Source of the DNA: Takakia lepidozioides
Lineage: Eukaryota > Streptophyta > Takakiopsida > Takakiales > Takakiaceae
Direction of reading: 5' to 3'
Assembly (NCBI GenBank): GCA_030704615.1
Contig: CM060731.1
Span: 85,604,756 to 85,668,755 of the forward strand
DNA length: 64,000 nt
Position numbers and translations under genes: made by a program
Notes under the pieces: generated by a model
Seen by the model: the letters and a program-made list of their open reading frames with translations, nothing else
Database searches by the model: none
What the model was told of the DNA's origin: nothing
Part shown: piece after piece, positions 38,801 to 49,928 of the stretch
Position numbering within the stretch: the stretch's first letter is position 1
Layout of the letters: each line of letters starts with the position of its first letter

Positions 38801-40160
38801 CTCAAAGACATGCCCTATGTGGCCGATTTTCAGATGAAAAAAACAATGACAAGGTGGGCTCAAACAATGTGCGTTGAGGCACACTGTTTGAGCTACCAGG
38901 TAAGTGTGCATTGAACCTCAAAGACATGCCCTATGTGGCTGATTTTCACATGAACAAAACAATGACAAGGTGGACTCAAACAGTGTGCGTTGACGCACAC
39001 TGTTTGAGCTGCCAGGTAAGTGTGCATTGAACCTCAAAGACCTGCCCTATGTGGCCGATTTTCACATGAAAAAAACAATGACAAGGTGGGCTCAAACAGT
39101 GTGCGTTGACGCACACTGTTTGAGCTGCCAAGTAAAAACAATGACAAGGTGGGCTCAAATAGTGTGCGTTGACGCACAATGCTGGAGCTGCCAGGAAGTT
39201 GTTGATTGAACCTCATAGAGATACCCTATTTGGACGATTTTATTGTGAAAAAAACAATGAGAAGGGGGGCTCGAACAATGTTCGTTGGCGCACACTGTTT
39301 GAGCTTCGAAATAGGGGTGGATTGAACCGGACAGAGAGGCCCCTGTGTGCACCATTTCCACACCAAAAAACAAGGCATAAGGGGGGCTCAAACAGTGTGC
39401 GTTGCCGCACACTGTTTGAGCTTCCAATTCGGGGTGGATTGAACCTGCCATAGTGGCCCTATGTGGCCGTTTTGCACATCAAAAAACAAGCAAAATGGGG
39501 GGCTCAAACAGTGTGCATTGCCGCACACTGTTTGAGCTTCCAATTTGGGCGCCAAAGATGCCGTGTGTAGGCTATTTTCATATCAAAATACAATCACAAC
39601 TGGGGTTCACATCACCAATGAAGCACAAAGGTGGGTCTCAAACATTGTACCTTTTTTTTGGCTGCTCCAGAAGACTCCCCAATCGCCGGGGACCCTTTGC
39701 GCTTCGGACTGCTCTCTACGCCGAGCATGTTCTGGAGCATCTTCCCCATCCTCTTTTCCACTATCTGGTTCTTCGTGAGGCCAGCATCAACATCATCTTT
39801 GGCGTCCGTCTCTTCCTCGGATGCAGTCTCCTCCTCACCTGTTCTTGGAAGTATGGCGGGCTGTTGTTCTTCTCCATATTCCTGCTCTTCCATCGCCAGA
39901 CTTTCCTCTTTGCCCTCTTCTTCCTCCTTGTCCTCTTCGTCTACTCTTTCCATCCTCATTCTATATCTGGCTCTATTCCTGTCCCTAGTGCTCGTGAAGT
40001 ATAACGACTTCCTTCTCTTCCTCCTCCGGTGGAAACAAGGGCTCCCCACGCTGCCTCTAGAGCTCTCTAGTTTGACGTTTGCAATAAGGGTTGCTATGGC
40101 ATGTAACCAATATAAAAAATTTGCGGGTGTCATCATTGTGTACGAACGGAATTCATCCAT
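32887..40160 (-). CDS. Unrecognised nine-exon gene with ParB-like DGNHR motif and possible methyltransferase-like tail
   Basis: Minus-strand exons: 40160-39651, 36661-36066, 35956-35764, 35651-35211, 35097-34874, 34691-34028, 33942-33600, 33475-33190, 33073-32887 (open at its 3' end). Edges are GT-AG and phases join, about 1,150 residues in all. The N-terminus is basic then very acidic (EEDKEEEEGKEE). Exon 2 has VSMPVVRPPL and, at residues 317-326, HVWDGNHRLL, like the GxHR motif of ParB/sulfiredoxin-fold domains. The middle is helical and charged; exon 6 has a Gly/Arg/Lys-rich linker. Exon 7 reads PDVPPSG, then FLSDAGVLVLIQ, vaguely like motif IV and the following strand of an amino-methyltransferase. 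Two frame breaks occur: TGA at 33,862-33,864 with continuation one frame over, and another near 33,310. Function is unknown. It could be a host gene or a transposon-encoded ORF. Intron 1 is a satellite array. Confidence 0.6.
36700..39545. repeat. Intronic hairpin satellite, about 25 units of ~114 bp
   Basis: Each unit carries a near-perfect palindrome: GCTCAAACAGTGTGCG, a 3-nt TTG-type loop, then CGCACACTGTTTGAGC. It is followed by a variable spacer ending in an A-rich run and GGGG. Spacers fall into types: A (GCCAGAGTGGCCCTATGTGG), B (CACAGAGATACCCTGTCTAG), C (GACAGAGAGGCCCCTGTGTG) and D (CTCAAAGACATGCCCTATG). The order B-C-A-A recurs about three times, with a D block at about 38.8-39.1 kb, showing higher-order duplication. 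The first units (36.7-36.95 kb) are the most decayed. The whole array lies inside intron 1 of the minus-strand gene. Confidence 0.95.
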
Positions 40161-40906
40161 TTCGGCGTCTTTGTATTATCCAAGAAATAAAGTGGTAGAA
40201 AAAAAGTAGATCCGTTGCATGTACTTGTGGTATATGTCAGATGTACTTCGCCGCCTGCCAATACATGGCAGCCTTCTTGCATTCTTTCAAATTCGGAAGT
40301 GCCGTAGAAATCTAATGCTAGTTCAATTTCGAGCAGTACTTGCAGATTCGCAATAATTGTTATGCTTCACATATGCATCCACGTGTGTTGTACTGCCTAC
40401 CCTGCGGTTTGCATTTCGCCGTCACCGTCGCAATGGGGTCATTCGGTATAAAGGGTCGGCAATGGTCATGTGTTGCACACATTCGTGCGAGGTGTCTCCC
40501 GGAGTGTCAGTGTTTGTGTTGTGCTCTTGTGGCACAACACAACCTCATTAGATTCGGAGTCTTCTTGTTTACTGCTCTCCAGGGTTGTTGCCGTCTTTCC
40601 ATAATGGATGGTTTCATGTCATGTTCAAGGTTTGTTTTTCATCCAAATACAACACGGCTTCTCGTGGCTTCTTGTGGCTTCTTGTCTTAGAAAACAGTTT
40701 TTCTGGTTGGTGTCTCTCAGTATGGCTGTTAGCGAAGTTCGGTGCATGTCATTCCTACATCCTTTGCATGCATCGCCTGCAGTCTTTGGGTCAGTGCTAC
40801 CCTTATTGACCTTAGTTTGTTCGGGGTGGATCCCCTTTCAAGAAATACGGGCTATCGGTTCGGGGATTCCGTTGTGAATTGCAACTCTCGGTCAGTGTAG
40901 GAAAAC
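40161..40906. other. Spacer between the nine-exon gene and MULE copy D
   Basis: About 750 bp between two divergently read coding segments. No gene, RNA or repeat family is recognised. It should contain the 5' flank of the minus-strand gene. Confidence 0.4.
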
Positions 40907-41831
40907 ATGTCTAGGGAGCGAGATAGACTCGCTCGATTTCATTCTAATGCAGGTAGTCTTCCACTGACTGCCACTGCCAATGACGATGGGTTTGCAGTTG
41001 TTCATGAGGATGAGCTGGTTACAGTGTTCCCACTGGAATTGGGTTCTCTGCTTGTTCAAAAAGAGGTGTATGACGAGGATGGGAATTTGGATTCTGGGCA
41101 CTTGGAGAAACCATTGGTTGGCGAGTGTGGAAGGAAGTGGAGAGTCCTTCCAAGCACATACTGGGTAAGAGAGAAGACAATCAGCAGGATCAGTAGTTAC
41201 CCCTGGCACTGCAGCATCGGTCGTGCAGCAGAAGGGCACAGTTCATGTGAAATAAGAGGTGAGCACATCCACTACATTTGTGACTCTTTCAGACTCGTCC
41301 TCGGAGGATGTTCCTGAGATTCCTCCGCCAGTGCAGACTCCATTCTTGGATGATGACAAATTGTAGGAGATAACGAATGTCATTCCGAAATTGAAAGCCC
41401 TCGCAGGGGTGCCTGGGTGCAAGAGCGAGCTGCGTTTTGTTGATTGGGAGTCCTTTCGTGTGCAGCGGGCTCAATACGTGCCAACAGAGTTTGATGGGGA
41501 CATCTTGTTTGAGCTCAACCCTCCCACGTCTTCCAGTGGATTAGCTGGGCTTCTACAAAGCATGGTTAAGAAACTTGACGGACACCCTTGGCGCAGGACA
41601 AAAACATCGAACATCCACAACGACATTGGATTGAAATTTCGAAGGTCGGTTTGCGTTGGGCATTGCAAGTGCGTGAATATTTCTTGCCTTTGCCTGAGAA
41701 ACAACGCTAAACCAAACGAAAGTGAGTGGGAAGGTGTGCCCCTGAATCCTTTCACCCCACGGCTTGCCCCTCCCAAGACCAATACTTTTGTGTGTAGGTT
41801 CTGCAAACTTTCCCCATCCTGTGTTTCTGTG
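40907..41831 (+). pseudogene. MULE transposase N-terminal fragment (copy D)
   Basis: Starts at an ATG (40,907) with an N-terminal domain matching the start of the copy at 58.4 kb (GRKWRVLPSTYW against GREWRVPPLDSVIY). It continues through an acidic SDSSSEDVP linker to the zinc-binding region (KLDGHPWRRTKTS, CVGHCKC, TFVCRFC). A one-base frameshift lies near 41,195, with in-frame TAA (about 41,259) and TAG (about 41,365) further on. Homology stops at about 41,832, where the chromovirus LTR begins, so the retroelement probably inserted here. The DDE and SWIM parts are absent. Confidence 0.8.
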
Positions 41832-43436
41832 TGCCACTGTCGCGCACCTCACTTCGGTAAGCTCTCCCCTCAAGTCATAGTTACTCGCTTGATGCGCGCG
41901 CCTAACTCCCAACCTGGCCGCCAAGCCAACTTGGAGCTCCGGCTGCTCACCGGGGCATAACGGTCCCCCCTTTGATCTCCCAAAGAACCCTCCAACAATT
42001 TCGAACCAGCGGAATTCCCTTTGGTAGTTGGCAGTCCGGAACAGCTCCCCACTCTTTGGTCGCTTTCCAGCTCACTCGCTTACTCACTAGTTTTTGGTCA
42101 CCAACGGGCTTGCACCGTTCTCGTGTTTACTACTCCCTATATATACTTCTGTAGCTGTCCGCGGGGGTTTCACAAACAACCATGCCATTTTATGGCGAAC
42201 CACCACGAACACCCTCGACTCCCGGTGATGAGTCGCGGTGAGTCTTGGCCCACCCACCACGACCCCTATGACCGTGATGAGTCCCAAGACTCCCCATGAC
42301 TCCCACCACGAGGTCTCCGCCCTAGGGTGAGTCCTATGCCACCCCCACTAAGTCCCACTAAGCTACCACCACCCCTTGTGGAGCCACCCCCACCGCAACC
42401 CGGTGTGCGGGGCTCCACCTAGTGAGCGCCTCGGCCTCCTTGAGTGCCTTGGGCACTCAAGGGTGCTTCAGCCCCCCATACCTATCGCTGCCACTGCCCC
42501 CACCACAGGGGCACCCCCTCTTGTGTCCCGACCCCCCCTGCCCTCAAGGCAAAGGGCCGCGACACACACCCCTACCAACAGGGAGTCGATGTCCTCATCG
42601 GCTTGTCCATTTTGTGGAAACGAACATCCAAGTTGTGGTGTCCCACATCAAGGAGTTTGTTTCTGTACCATGGCGTCCCATGGCAAAGAACCAAACCCCA
42701 CACTTGACTCTACTCTCCATTAGCTAGTTCGGCCGACTTCCTCCAAGTCCCGGCCAAGGGCGGAGCCTCTCAAGCTCCTCCCAGTGCACTCTTCTTGGCC
42801 TACTTCAAGGCCAAGGAACGATCCTCCCCGAGGATCGAATCGCCTTACTGCAACAACATTGCTTGCGACCGCTCATGATGCCGCTTTTGGCATCACCTCG
42901 AGCAAGGGTTCACCTCGAACCCTCTTTGACTAGGAAGATAACCTTGAACCAACCGTGCGCCCCAATCACTACAATTGGGTCTGCCTTGGAATGTTGGCCT
43001 GAGGTACGGGAACACGCCGAAGCCACACTACGACTTCGTCCCGAGGCTACACGATTATAGTACATGAACGGAATCACGTAGCTTCCGCGTTAGCCCGCAC
43101 TACAAAGCAACCCCCTCGGTAGCGCAGTTATAGTATGCGCGCGCGCCAGGTGCGCACTAGCACGTGAACTCCTAAAGAAGGCGCAAGTTTCCTTGCCCCT
43201 TGGATGGGAGTCACCCGATTTCGGCACTGCGCAAACACACGATTAACCCAATTTACCTCTCCCACTTTTGTAAGCTAGCATGCATTCTACACACTAGCCA
43301 ACCACACCATGCATCACCATTCCAAACAAAATAGGACGCACAACATTTGGAACCCATTTCCTTTATAGCAAATTTTTGTACAATACAAGTTTTTGCAATC
43401 GGATTCCTAAGCTAGCTAAGCCGGGCTAAGCATGCA
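41832..43436 (-). repeat. Chromovirus 3' LTR (~1.6 kb)
   Basis: In element orientation it starts TGCATGCTTAGCCCGG next to the polypurine tract and ends near 41,832 at the point where MULE homology is lost. Plus-strand edges read TG...CA. It contains a CTATATATA box at about 42,139, compatible with an LTR promoter. The exact outer edge is uncertain by a few bases. Confidence 0.65.
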
Positions 43437-43470
43437 TTTCCTCCCCCATGCTCCAAGGTTGATGTCCCCA

Positions 43471-45316
43471 TCAACGCTTCTTCCGCTTTTGAGGTCGCCC
43501 TTCGAAAACTGCAACCACCTCGGATGCGTTTCCCATTTCTGAGGCACTCACCCAAGATGCCTCCACATGATGATAGCCCTTCCATTTGCCGAGATAATCT
43601 GTTTCTCGGTTCTTGAACCTCCTCGACTTAAGTACTGCCTCCATCTCGTACTCAGGTTCATTTTCATGATCCAACAGCATAGGTGGTGGACGCAACACTT
43701 GATGCCGATTCGGACGCGCTTCATCTTTGAAGTAAGGCTTCAAAAGGGAGATGTGGAATACTGGGTGCACCTTGCTGTTTGCCGACAGCTCCAATTCATA
43801 CACATCCTCATTCATAACCTTCCGGATGCGAAAGGGTCCCGCATACAGAGGTACGAACTTTGGACTCACTTCCGGAGGTAGTCGGAAATTCTTGATGTTC
43901 AACCAGACCTCCGTGCCTGCCTCAAACTTCACTTCCCTCCGCTTCCGATTCGCCTGCCTTTCATACCGTTTCCTAGCTTTGGCAATGTTGTACTTTGCGA
44001 GCTTCAACAAACGCTCGCGCGTCTAAGTGTTCCACCTAGTCTGTTTGGTCTGCCGACACGTAATTCCGCAAGATCTGCTTCACTACGGAATTCACTCTTT
44101 CCGTTTGGCCGTCGGTCGTAGGTCGGAAGGCGGTGCTCATCTTCAGCCTCGTCCCCATCTTCTTCCAGAGTGCCCTCCAAAATTTACTCGTAAACTTTGG
44201 ATCGCGGTCCGAGACAATATCCTTCGGGACTCCATGATGCTTTAAGACGTGGACGAAGTAAAGTCGCCCTGTTTCCTGCGCCGTTGCCGTCTCCTTGGTG
44301 GGGATGAAATGGCCCATTTTACTGAACCTATCCACCACCACCATGATTGCATCGAATCCTTTTGACAGCGGCATAGCAGTCATGAAATCCATCGAGACGC
44401 TTTCCCAAGTCCCCTCTGGAATCGGCAAGGGTTGTAACAGCCACGCTTGCTTTTTGTACTCGCTCCGATTTTGTTGGCATGTGGTGCATATCTTGACATA
44501 CTCCTCTGCCTCCTCCCTCAGTTTGGGCCAGAAATACTCTTTCTTCAAGAGTGCCGTAGTGCACTTGGTTCCGCCGTGGCCCGCAAGCGGGCTATCATGG
44601 CATTCTCTCAAGAGGCTATCTCTGATCCCTCCCTTCGGCACGTAGAGACGCTTTTGCTTATACCGGAGCAGTCCATTTTGCAAGTGGAACTGCGATTTAA
44701 CCCCCATCCTCAAGTCCTGCATCACGGACTTCGCCAGCTCATCCTTCCGGCAAGCCTTCCGGATCTTCCTTTGGAGCGCCATCTCACCCCTGTACACCAA
44801 CAAGAGCTGTTGCTTTCTACTTAAAGCATCGGCCACCACGTTGTCCCGTCCCGGTTTGTACTGGATATCCACGTCGAACACCGCCAAAGTATCTTGCCAC
44901 CTAAGTTGTTTTGGGGACAACTTGGGTTGCGTGGCAAAATACTTCACCGTGACATTGTCCGTGAACACCTTCACTGGGTTGGAACCAACATAGTGGCGCC
45001 AAAGCTCAAGACAGTGCACCACCGCCTTCATCTCCTTCTCGTGCGTTGGCCAACGTCGCTCCACTTCATTCAGTTTCTTACTTTCGTAACCCACTGGACG
45101 TCCATCTTGCATCAGTACGCCCCCAATCGCGAAGTCCGACGCATCTATATGAATCTCGAACGGACAATCGAACTCCGGGATTTTCAAGACTGGAGCTTCC
45201 GCCATCCGCGGCTTCAATTCAGCAAAAGCTTGGCCACAAAAGGTGTTCCATGCCCAGACTTTGGATTTACACAGAAGGTCTGACAGCGGCCCCGCGATCT
45301 TGGCGAATTTTCTCAC
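43471..45316 (-). pseudogene. Chromovirus pol: RNase H, integrase, chromodomain
   Basis: RNase H: IHIDASDFAIGGVLM, FTDNVTVKYF and the end of the domain at DNVVADALSRK. Integrase: the HHCC finger (HDSPLAGHGG, then CTTCQQNR), the core Asp residues in VSMDFMTAMP and IVSDRDPKF, and the Glu in TDGQTERVN. Then there is a break: after YVSADQTD (44,036) the frame ends, and the text resumes at LLKLAKYNIAKARKRYERQA (44,010). About 80 residues usually found between these blocks are missing, so an internal deletion is likely. The C-terminus has the GPF/Y-type FVPLYAGPFRI and a chromodomain (YLGKWKGYHHVEASWV), which targets such elements to heterochromatin. It lacks the catalytic reverse transcriptase. 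Confidence 0.93.
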
Positions 45317-46605
45317 ATAGCTACGATCTTGGCTTGCTACGGGTGGTGATGGCGCATAACCCTCTTCCCCAATCGCTTAAGGTGCCTTTGGAGTTTAGGG
45401 ATTCTCATGTTCTTATCTCTTTCTCTTGCTTTTGAGTTTCTTAGTTGACATCGATAACAAGTGTGAGGGTCTGTGATTCACCTGGGGTTCCACAATCCTC
45501 ACTAACCTATTGGTTTTTGTGGGGGCTTGTGATGGGACTAGGTGAGGATCCTCACCTACTTTGAAGTTTCTTGAGCATGCAGATTGGGATATGGGCTAAG
45601 GAGACCTAGGGTTGTGCGCGCTGTGAGGTGGCTGCTGGCTGCAGCCCCGATTTCAACCCAACTGCCCTTGACTTGATATGCTCCAGCCTGCGTTCTGACC
45701 TTTGTCGTTCTGCCGCCGATGCGCAGCTCGGCCTGACGGGCTTGTTTCCTGAGGCTTGCATACAAACCATACCCTACCTTTTAATCTTTGACAGCACAGC
45801 CTGTGGATTACTAAGCTAGGTTGTAAGTTATTTTGGCCAAAGAGGATCTGGTTTTTGGTGGTATGTTTTTGGCGGTTTTGGGTAACTATGGATCTGATGG
45901 CCTTGAAGTTTAAGGCGGAAGCCTGGTAGGATACTGCCCTGCTCCTTGTCAGGCCTACTTCTGATGTGTACTGGATCGTAGTAAGGTGTTCTTTGCATGT
46001 CTTAGCATGGAACTCGTGAAGGATGAGGATGGTAAGCTGCAATGGAATCCTACCTACTGTTTTGGATCTGTCATGACATCAGGCCTATGACTTGCCATCT
46101 GTTTTGTATACAAAAGAGGCTGGATCTCGGCTGTTCATGCTGTTTGTTGGTACAAGTCTTGAACATGCAATCTGACAGGCTGCATTCACATTCCCTTGAT
46201 ACATTGTATGATCACATGTCTCGGGGTGAATACAAATGATATGGAATCTACTTCATCTGGATCAAGTTGGACTGCTTGGTGGGATACTGAGATTCTGACA
46301 AAATGCAGGCTGGTCCTTATGCCTTGGCTGATGCATGACCTGCCATAATTAATGGCTGAATTGGTAAGTTGCCGGTATATGTACAGGCTGAACCAAGAGG
46401 CCTTGCAGCATGCACAGGGACAACAATATCTTATCTTGTCCCACACAAGAACAAACCCCGCCCTCCCACCCTATTTTGTCTTGGATGATTGGGTGGTGTC
46501 TTTTGGGATGATTTGACAAGACTGGAAATGTGAGATAGTGCCCTATCCAGAGCTGTTTATGTCTTTAATTGACAATGACCCTTATGGGTCTTGTCCCTCT
46601 CTCTT
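45317..46605. other. Region without a recognised gene
   Basis: Lies between the truncated chromovirus and the truncated LINE. Open frames are short and unlike known families. It may be old transposon sequence. Confidence 0.35.
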
Positions 46606-47331
46606 TTTAACTTTTTCTACAGAGGGGTCAACTCTGAGGTTAAGAAAACCATGCTTTGTTGCATTATTAGACCTGCCTTGGAGTACGGATCTGCAATATG
46701 GGTTGATAAATCTGACTTAGAGGCTGTAGTGTCCAAAGCCATGTCTGTTGCCATGAGATTGTCTGATGAAAATGAAGTTAGGCAGAAAACTTCCCTGAAC
46801 TTATTTCCAGTTAGTGACATGGGGGAGGACATCTTGGATGACCTCAAGGGTCTACCCACTCTCGGCACTAGACTGAAATTTAAACTCAGGGCAAGAAGCC
46901 TACCTTTGAACAACAAACAGAAGCAAAGAGGAAAGGGAGAGTGCAATTGCCCGTTGTGTGGGCAATCTGAAGACAATACTCATTTTCTGATACACTGTCC
47001 GGGGTTCTCTCACCAAAGAGACGCTCTCTTCAAATCTATCAAGGGAATTGTGCCTGTACCTCTGTTTACCAACTTTGAAAGTCTCAAGGCTGAGCCAAAA
47101 GCCCAGGCCCTCCTGAGGCCTAGTTATTGGGCAAATCACACAGAGTAGTTTGATGCTTGTGTGAAGGGATTTCTAGAGGATATCTGGAAAACCCAGATTA
47201 ATTCTATATATGAAGGTAAGTCTTACTACCAACGTCAGCCCCTGACAGAAGTAGGTTATGTCCCTTTTGTTTCCGCTCAAACTGGGCGCGGGGTCAATGG
47301 CCACAAGGCTACGACAAACAACGTCTTATGA
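46606..47331 (+). pseudogene. Non-LTR retrotransposon (LINE) reverse transcriptase C-terminal tail
   Basis: Shows the end of a LINE-type ORF2: the thumb-like CCIIRPALEYGSAIW and, after about 100 residues, a zinc-binding CPLCGQSEDNTHFLIHC followed by PGFSHQRDALF, the CCHC-type finger found after LINE reverse transcriptases. One in-frame TAG (47,146-47,148) interrupts it; the frame then continues to TGA at 47,331. The palm domain is absent, so the copy is 5' truncated, as is usual for LINEs. CACTA element 2 begins close downstream. Confidence 0.8.
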
Positions 47332-47466
47332 GTACAATCTTTTAACTTTTTTCTGCACCCTCTCTCCCTTATGGTTTGTTTACTTTTGTGAATAGCAAAA
47401 AAGAGAGGGAGGGAGATAGAGAGAGAGAGGGAGAGGGAGAGATCAGGAAACCAAAAAAAATAAAAA

Positions 47467-47550
47467 TGGGGGGGGGGGGGGGGGGGTGACTGAGCCCGTG
47501 GTGCTCAGCAGCTGCTGGTGGTGCTCAGTCACTTCCCCCCCCCCACGTTT
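47467..47550. repeat. G-run/C-run hairpin in the CACTA leader
   Basis: A run of about 20 G, then GTGACTGAGC, then CAGCAGCTGCTG, then GCTCAGTCACTT, then a run of about 10 C. The arms GTGACTGAGC/GCTCAGTCAC are perfect, and the G and C runs extend the pairing. The matching site in element 1 is at 20,900-20,952. Confidence 0.75.
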
Positions 47551-47663
47551 TTCTTTTCTCTTTGTTGCCCCCTCTCGAGACCTCGAGCACTTGCTGCTCT
47601 CAACCCCCGACATGCTTGGTTTTTTTTGTTTTTGATCTGGAATGTTCCTAATGAGGCCAACTT

Positions 47664-49928
47664 GTGGGTTTGCATGACATGTGCCAGCTTATGGGGAAAG
47701 AGAAGAAGTCCCCTGCCCCAAAGAAAGGGGTGGACAATCCGTTTGCTCTGCCGGCACGTGTGACGCGCCAGGGCGTCTCACGGCTAACCAGCCCATCGAC
47801 AGCCGCAGCCGGAGGGCTCGTCTGCCCCCCGAGGCCGATACCCCCCCTCTTGTCCACATCTTGGATGCGCCAGGGGCCGGCTCAGCCAGCTCTCCTATTC
47901 GGGAGGTTGTTGCTGAGCCGGATGCTCAGTTGAGCACACCCCCGGCCACCAAGATGGGTGAAATGTACCTTGGCAAGCACATCACCCGTTGGGGGGCCCG
48001 GTATGGGCACCTTTTGGATGTCACCCCCATAGCGACCCCTTCCTCTGCAACAAAGGCTGCACTTGCCAAGGCCCAACGTCAGGTTCAAGGGCCTTTGAAA
48101 GCCTCCATTGCCAGCCCATTGTTGTCGATGAGGGAGGAGGAGACGAGGAGGGCCAATGAAGTGGCCAAGATAGCGAAGCTCCTCGAAGAAGTCAAGCCGG
48201 GTGAGGGCTTCAACCCTGATATGCATTTGGGGGGGGGGGGGGGGAGAGGAGGAGGTATGGGCCGGTTCGGAGCAATCTAGCCGATCAGCGACACCGCCCC
48301 CTGAGCCTGAGCGGTAAGCAAAGAAGGGCCTGGACTACGAGGCGCCGCCGCCGGCTATGCTCCACATCTGGAATCTACTTCCAGTGGCGCTCCGGGAGGG
48401 GATAGAGCGGGCACATCCGGAAACGGGGACTCCTCTCACATCGGGTGACACCAGGGGCGAGTCGGACAAGCTTGCAAAGGTACAACTGTCGCACCTTGTT
48501 CCATGATTTATCCTTTCCTTTGCATGCATGATTTTCTTTGTTGTTTGTTTCTTTTTTTGAATTTGGAGGGGTTATTTGTCTTCAGGAGGCAGCAACATGG
48601 CTGGCCTCATTAGTGCAGTCCAGTGGGGTTGCCAATGAGGGAGAGCACGTGGTGTTCATGAAGGACCCGAATACCAAAGGTAAGAAGAAGAGGCCTCGAT
48701 CTCCCGAGATCCCTTTTACCATCAATGAAGGGGCTGCCGAGGAGAGAGGGAGAAGGGAGAGGGAGAAGGAGAGAGAGGAAGTAGCGGGGAAGGGGAAGGA
48801 GATGGTCGTGGAGAAGGGGAAGGAAAAGAAGAAGAAGAAAAAGAAGTCCTATGGAGAGGAAGGGATGAGTGTGCATGCGGGGGAGGGCAGTGGGGTAACA
48901 AAGGAGCAGGGGAAGGAGGCTACAAAGAAGGGAGAGGGTGGGATGGCCTTGGCGATACAGGATGTGGAGTTGGCAAAGATCATGGTGCCACCGGTGGAGG
49001 TGAATTGCCATGGTGACCCCTGCGGTGCATTCTGGGAGGCTATGAAGAAGCCAGCCTTCGAACTCGCATTGAGGTGGTTCCCTTTGCACATCGAGTGGGC
49101 TGATCAGCACTTTGGCGCAAAGCGGGCGTATGCCCGTGAATTAGACCGCCGGTTTTCGGGCAATTGGAGTGACACAAGGGTGATGGAGATGGTGGGGCAA
49201 AACTTGAAGGACAGGAGGTACCGTGCCAGACAGATCATTCGGAGGGCAATGGAAAAGGGGGCCATACCCAAACCACCTTATGGAATTACACAGGTTGGCA
49301 AATCCTAAATCATGTCACCTTCCATTTGTTGTATGTGCATTAATGAGGTGGATTCGATGCAACGTATGTGTGTAATTCACTAATTGTTGGGGGGGGGGGG
49401 CATAGGTATCATGGGATGCACTCATTGCGGGAGAGACTGATGCCGCAAACAAGGCCAAATTTGACCGGGCACGCGAAGCAACAACAGTCCGCCTTGACAA
49501 GCACGAATCCACACACAAGTGGGGCGTCGGCGGATCCAAGGGTTTTATCTTGCGATTTGTAAGTCGTACTTCCCTATGGATTTTGTTATGTCTTCTTTCT
49601 GGCTCCATCATCACGAAGAACTGACTTTAATTTGTGGCATGTGTAGCAACGCGCGTTTGAGAGGAAGCCATCTCCGATAGAGTACAACTACGCCAAGGAG
49701 CATGGTTGGCAATCCCTCATGAAGAACATGGCCAACACAGAGGGGATGAGTGCACTACAGGGCACTATTATGGATGAGGTCGAGGGTCATGCCCAGGGAT
49801 TGGATGAGAGCTCTGTGGGACTTAGGGGAACGCCGCCTCATTTACGTGCTCTGGCAAAGGGCGCGGAGTCATCAGGCTCAGCGGATAGCTCTGAGTCCTC
49901 CACTGAGGATGAGGATGAGGATGACTAG
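47664..49928 (+). pseudogene. CACTA-encoded Ptta/En/Spm-like protein, copy 2 (best preserved)
   Basis: Exons: a leader exon from about 47,664 (KKSPAPKKGVDNPFALPARV), with frameshifts relative to copy 1; one ending at 48,479 (HIWNLLPVALREGIERAHPE); 48586-49293; 49406-49558; 49647-49928 (TAG). The last three join in phase. The 48.6-49.3 kb exon encodes a Lys/Glu-rich basic stretch, then ALRWFPLHIEWADQHFGAKR and a QNLKDRRYRARQIIRRAM helix. The next has DALIAGETDAANKAKFDRAR and KWGVGGSKGF, resembling the plant Ptta/En/Spm transposase family. The C-terminus is a Ser/Glu/Asp tail ending EDEDEDD. Expected role: element DNA binding at subterminal repeats in the nucleus. The first two exons look damaged, so I call it a pseudogene, although the last three exons are open. 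Confidence 0.7.

Larger units (their letters stand above)
41832..45316 (-). mobile_element. Ty3-gypsy chromovirus, 3' half with LTR
   Basis: Read on the minus strand: the end of the reverse transcriptase, RNase H, integrase and chromodomain, then a polypurine tract (GGAGCATGGGGGAGGAAA, 43,437-43,454) directly abutting the LTR. The 5' LTR, gag, protease and most of the reverse transcriptase are missing; the sequence changes at about 45,320. It interrupts MULE copy D. Confidence 0.85.

Noticed and set aside
36700-39545. CRISPR array
   Set aside because: Regular palindromic repeats with spacers look superficially similar, but the spacers are themselves repeated in a few types, units are ~114 bp, the context is eukaryotic with introns, and no cas genes exist.
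39631-40209. 192-aa plus-strand ORF rich in Ser and Phe
   Set aside because: It is the antisense of the acidic, splice-supported first exon of the minus-strand gene (40,160-39,651).
40907-41831. Spliced gene with introns at 41,165-41,292
   Set aside because: The supposed intron is colinear with coding text in the copy at 52.3 kb (PGTAASVV region), so the break is a one-base frameshift, not an intron.
44295-45283. Plus-strand ORFs of 116-129 aa opposite the chromovirus
   Set aside because: Antisense shadows of the RNase H/integrase frame, which has clear domain motifs on the minus strand.
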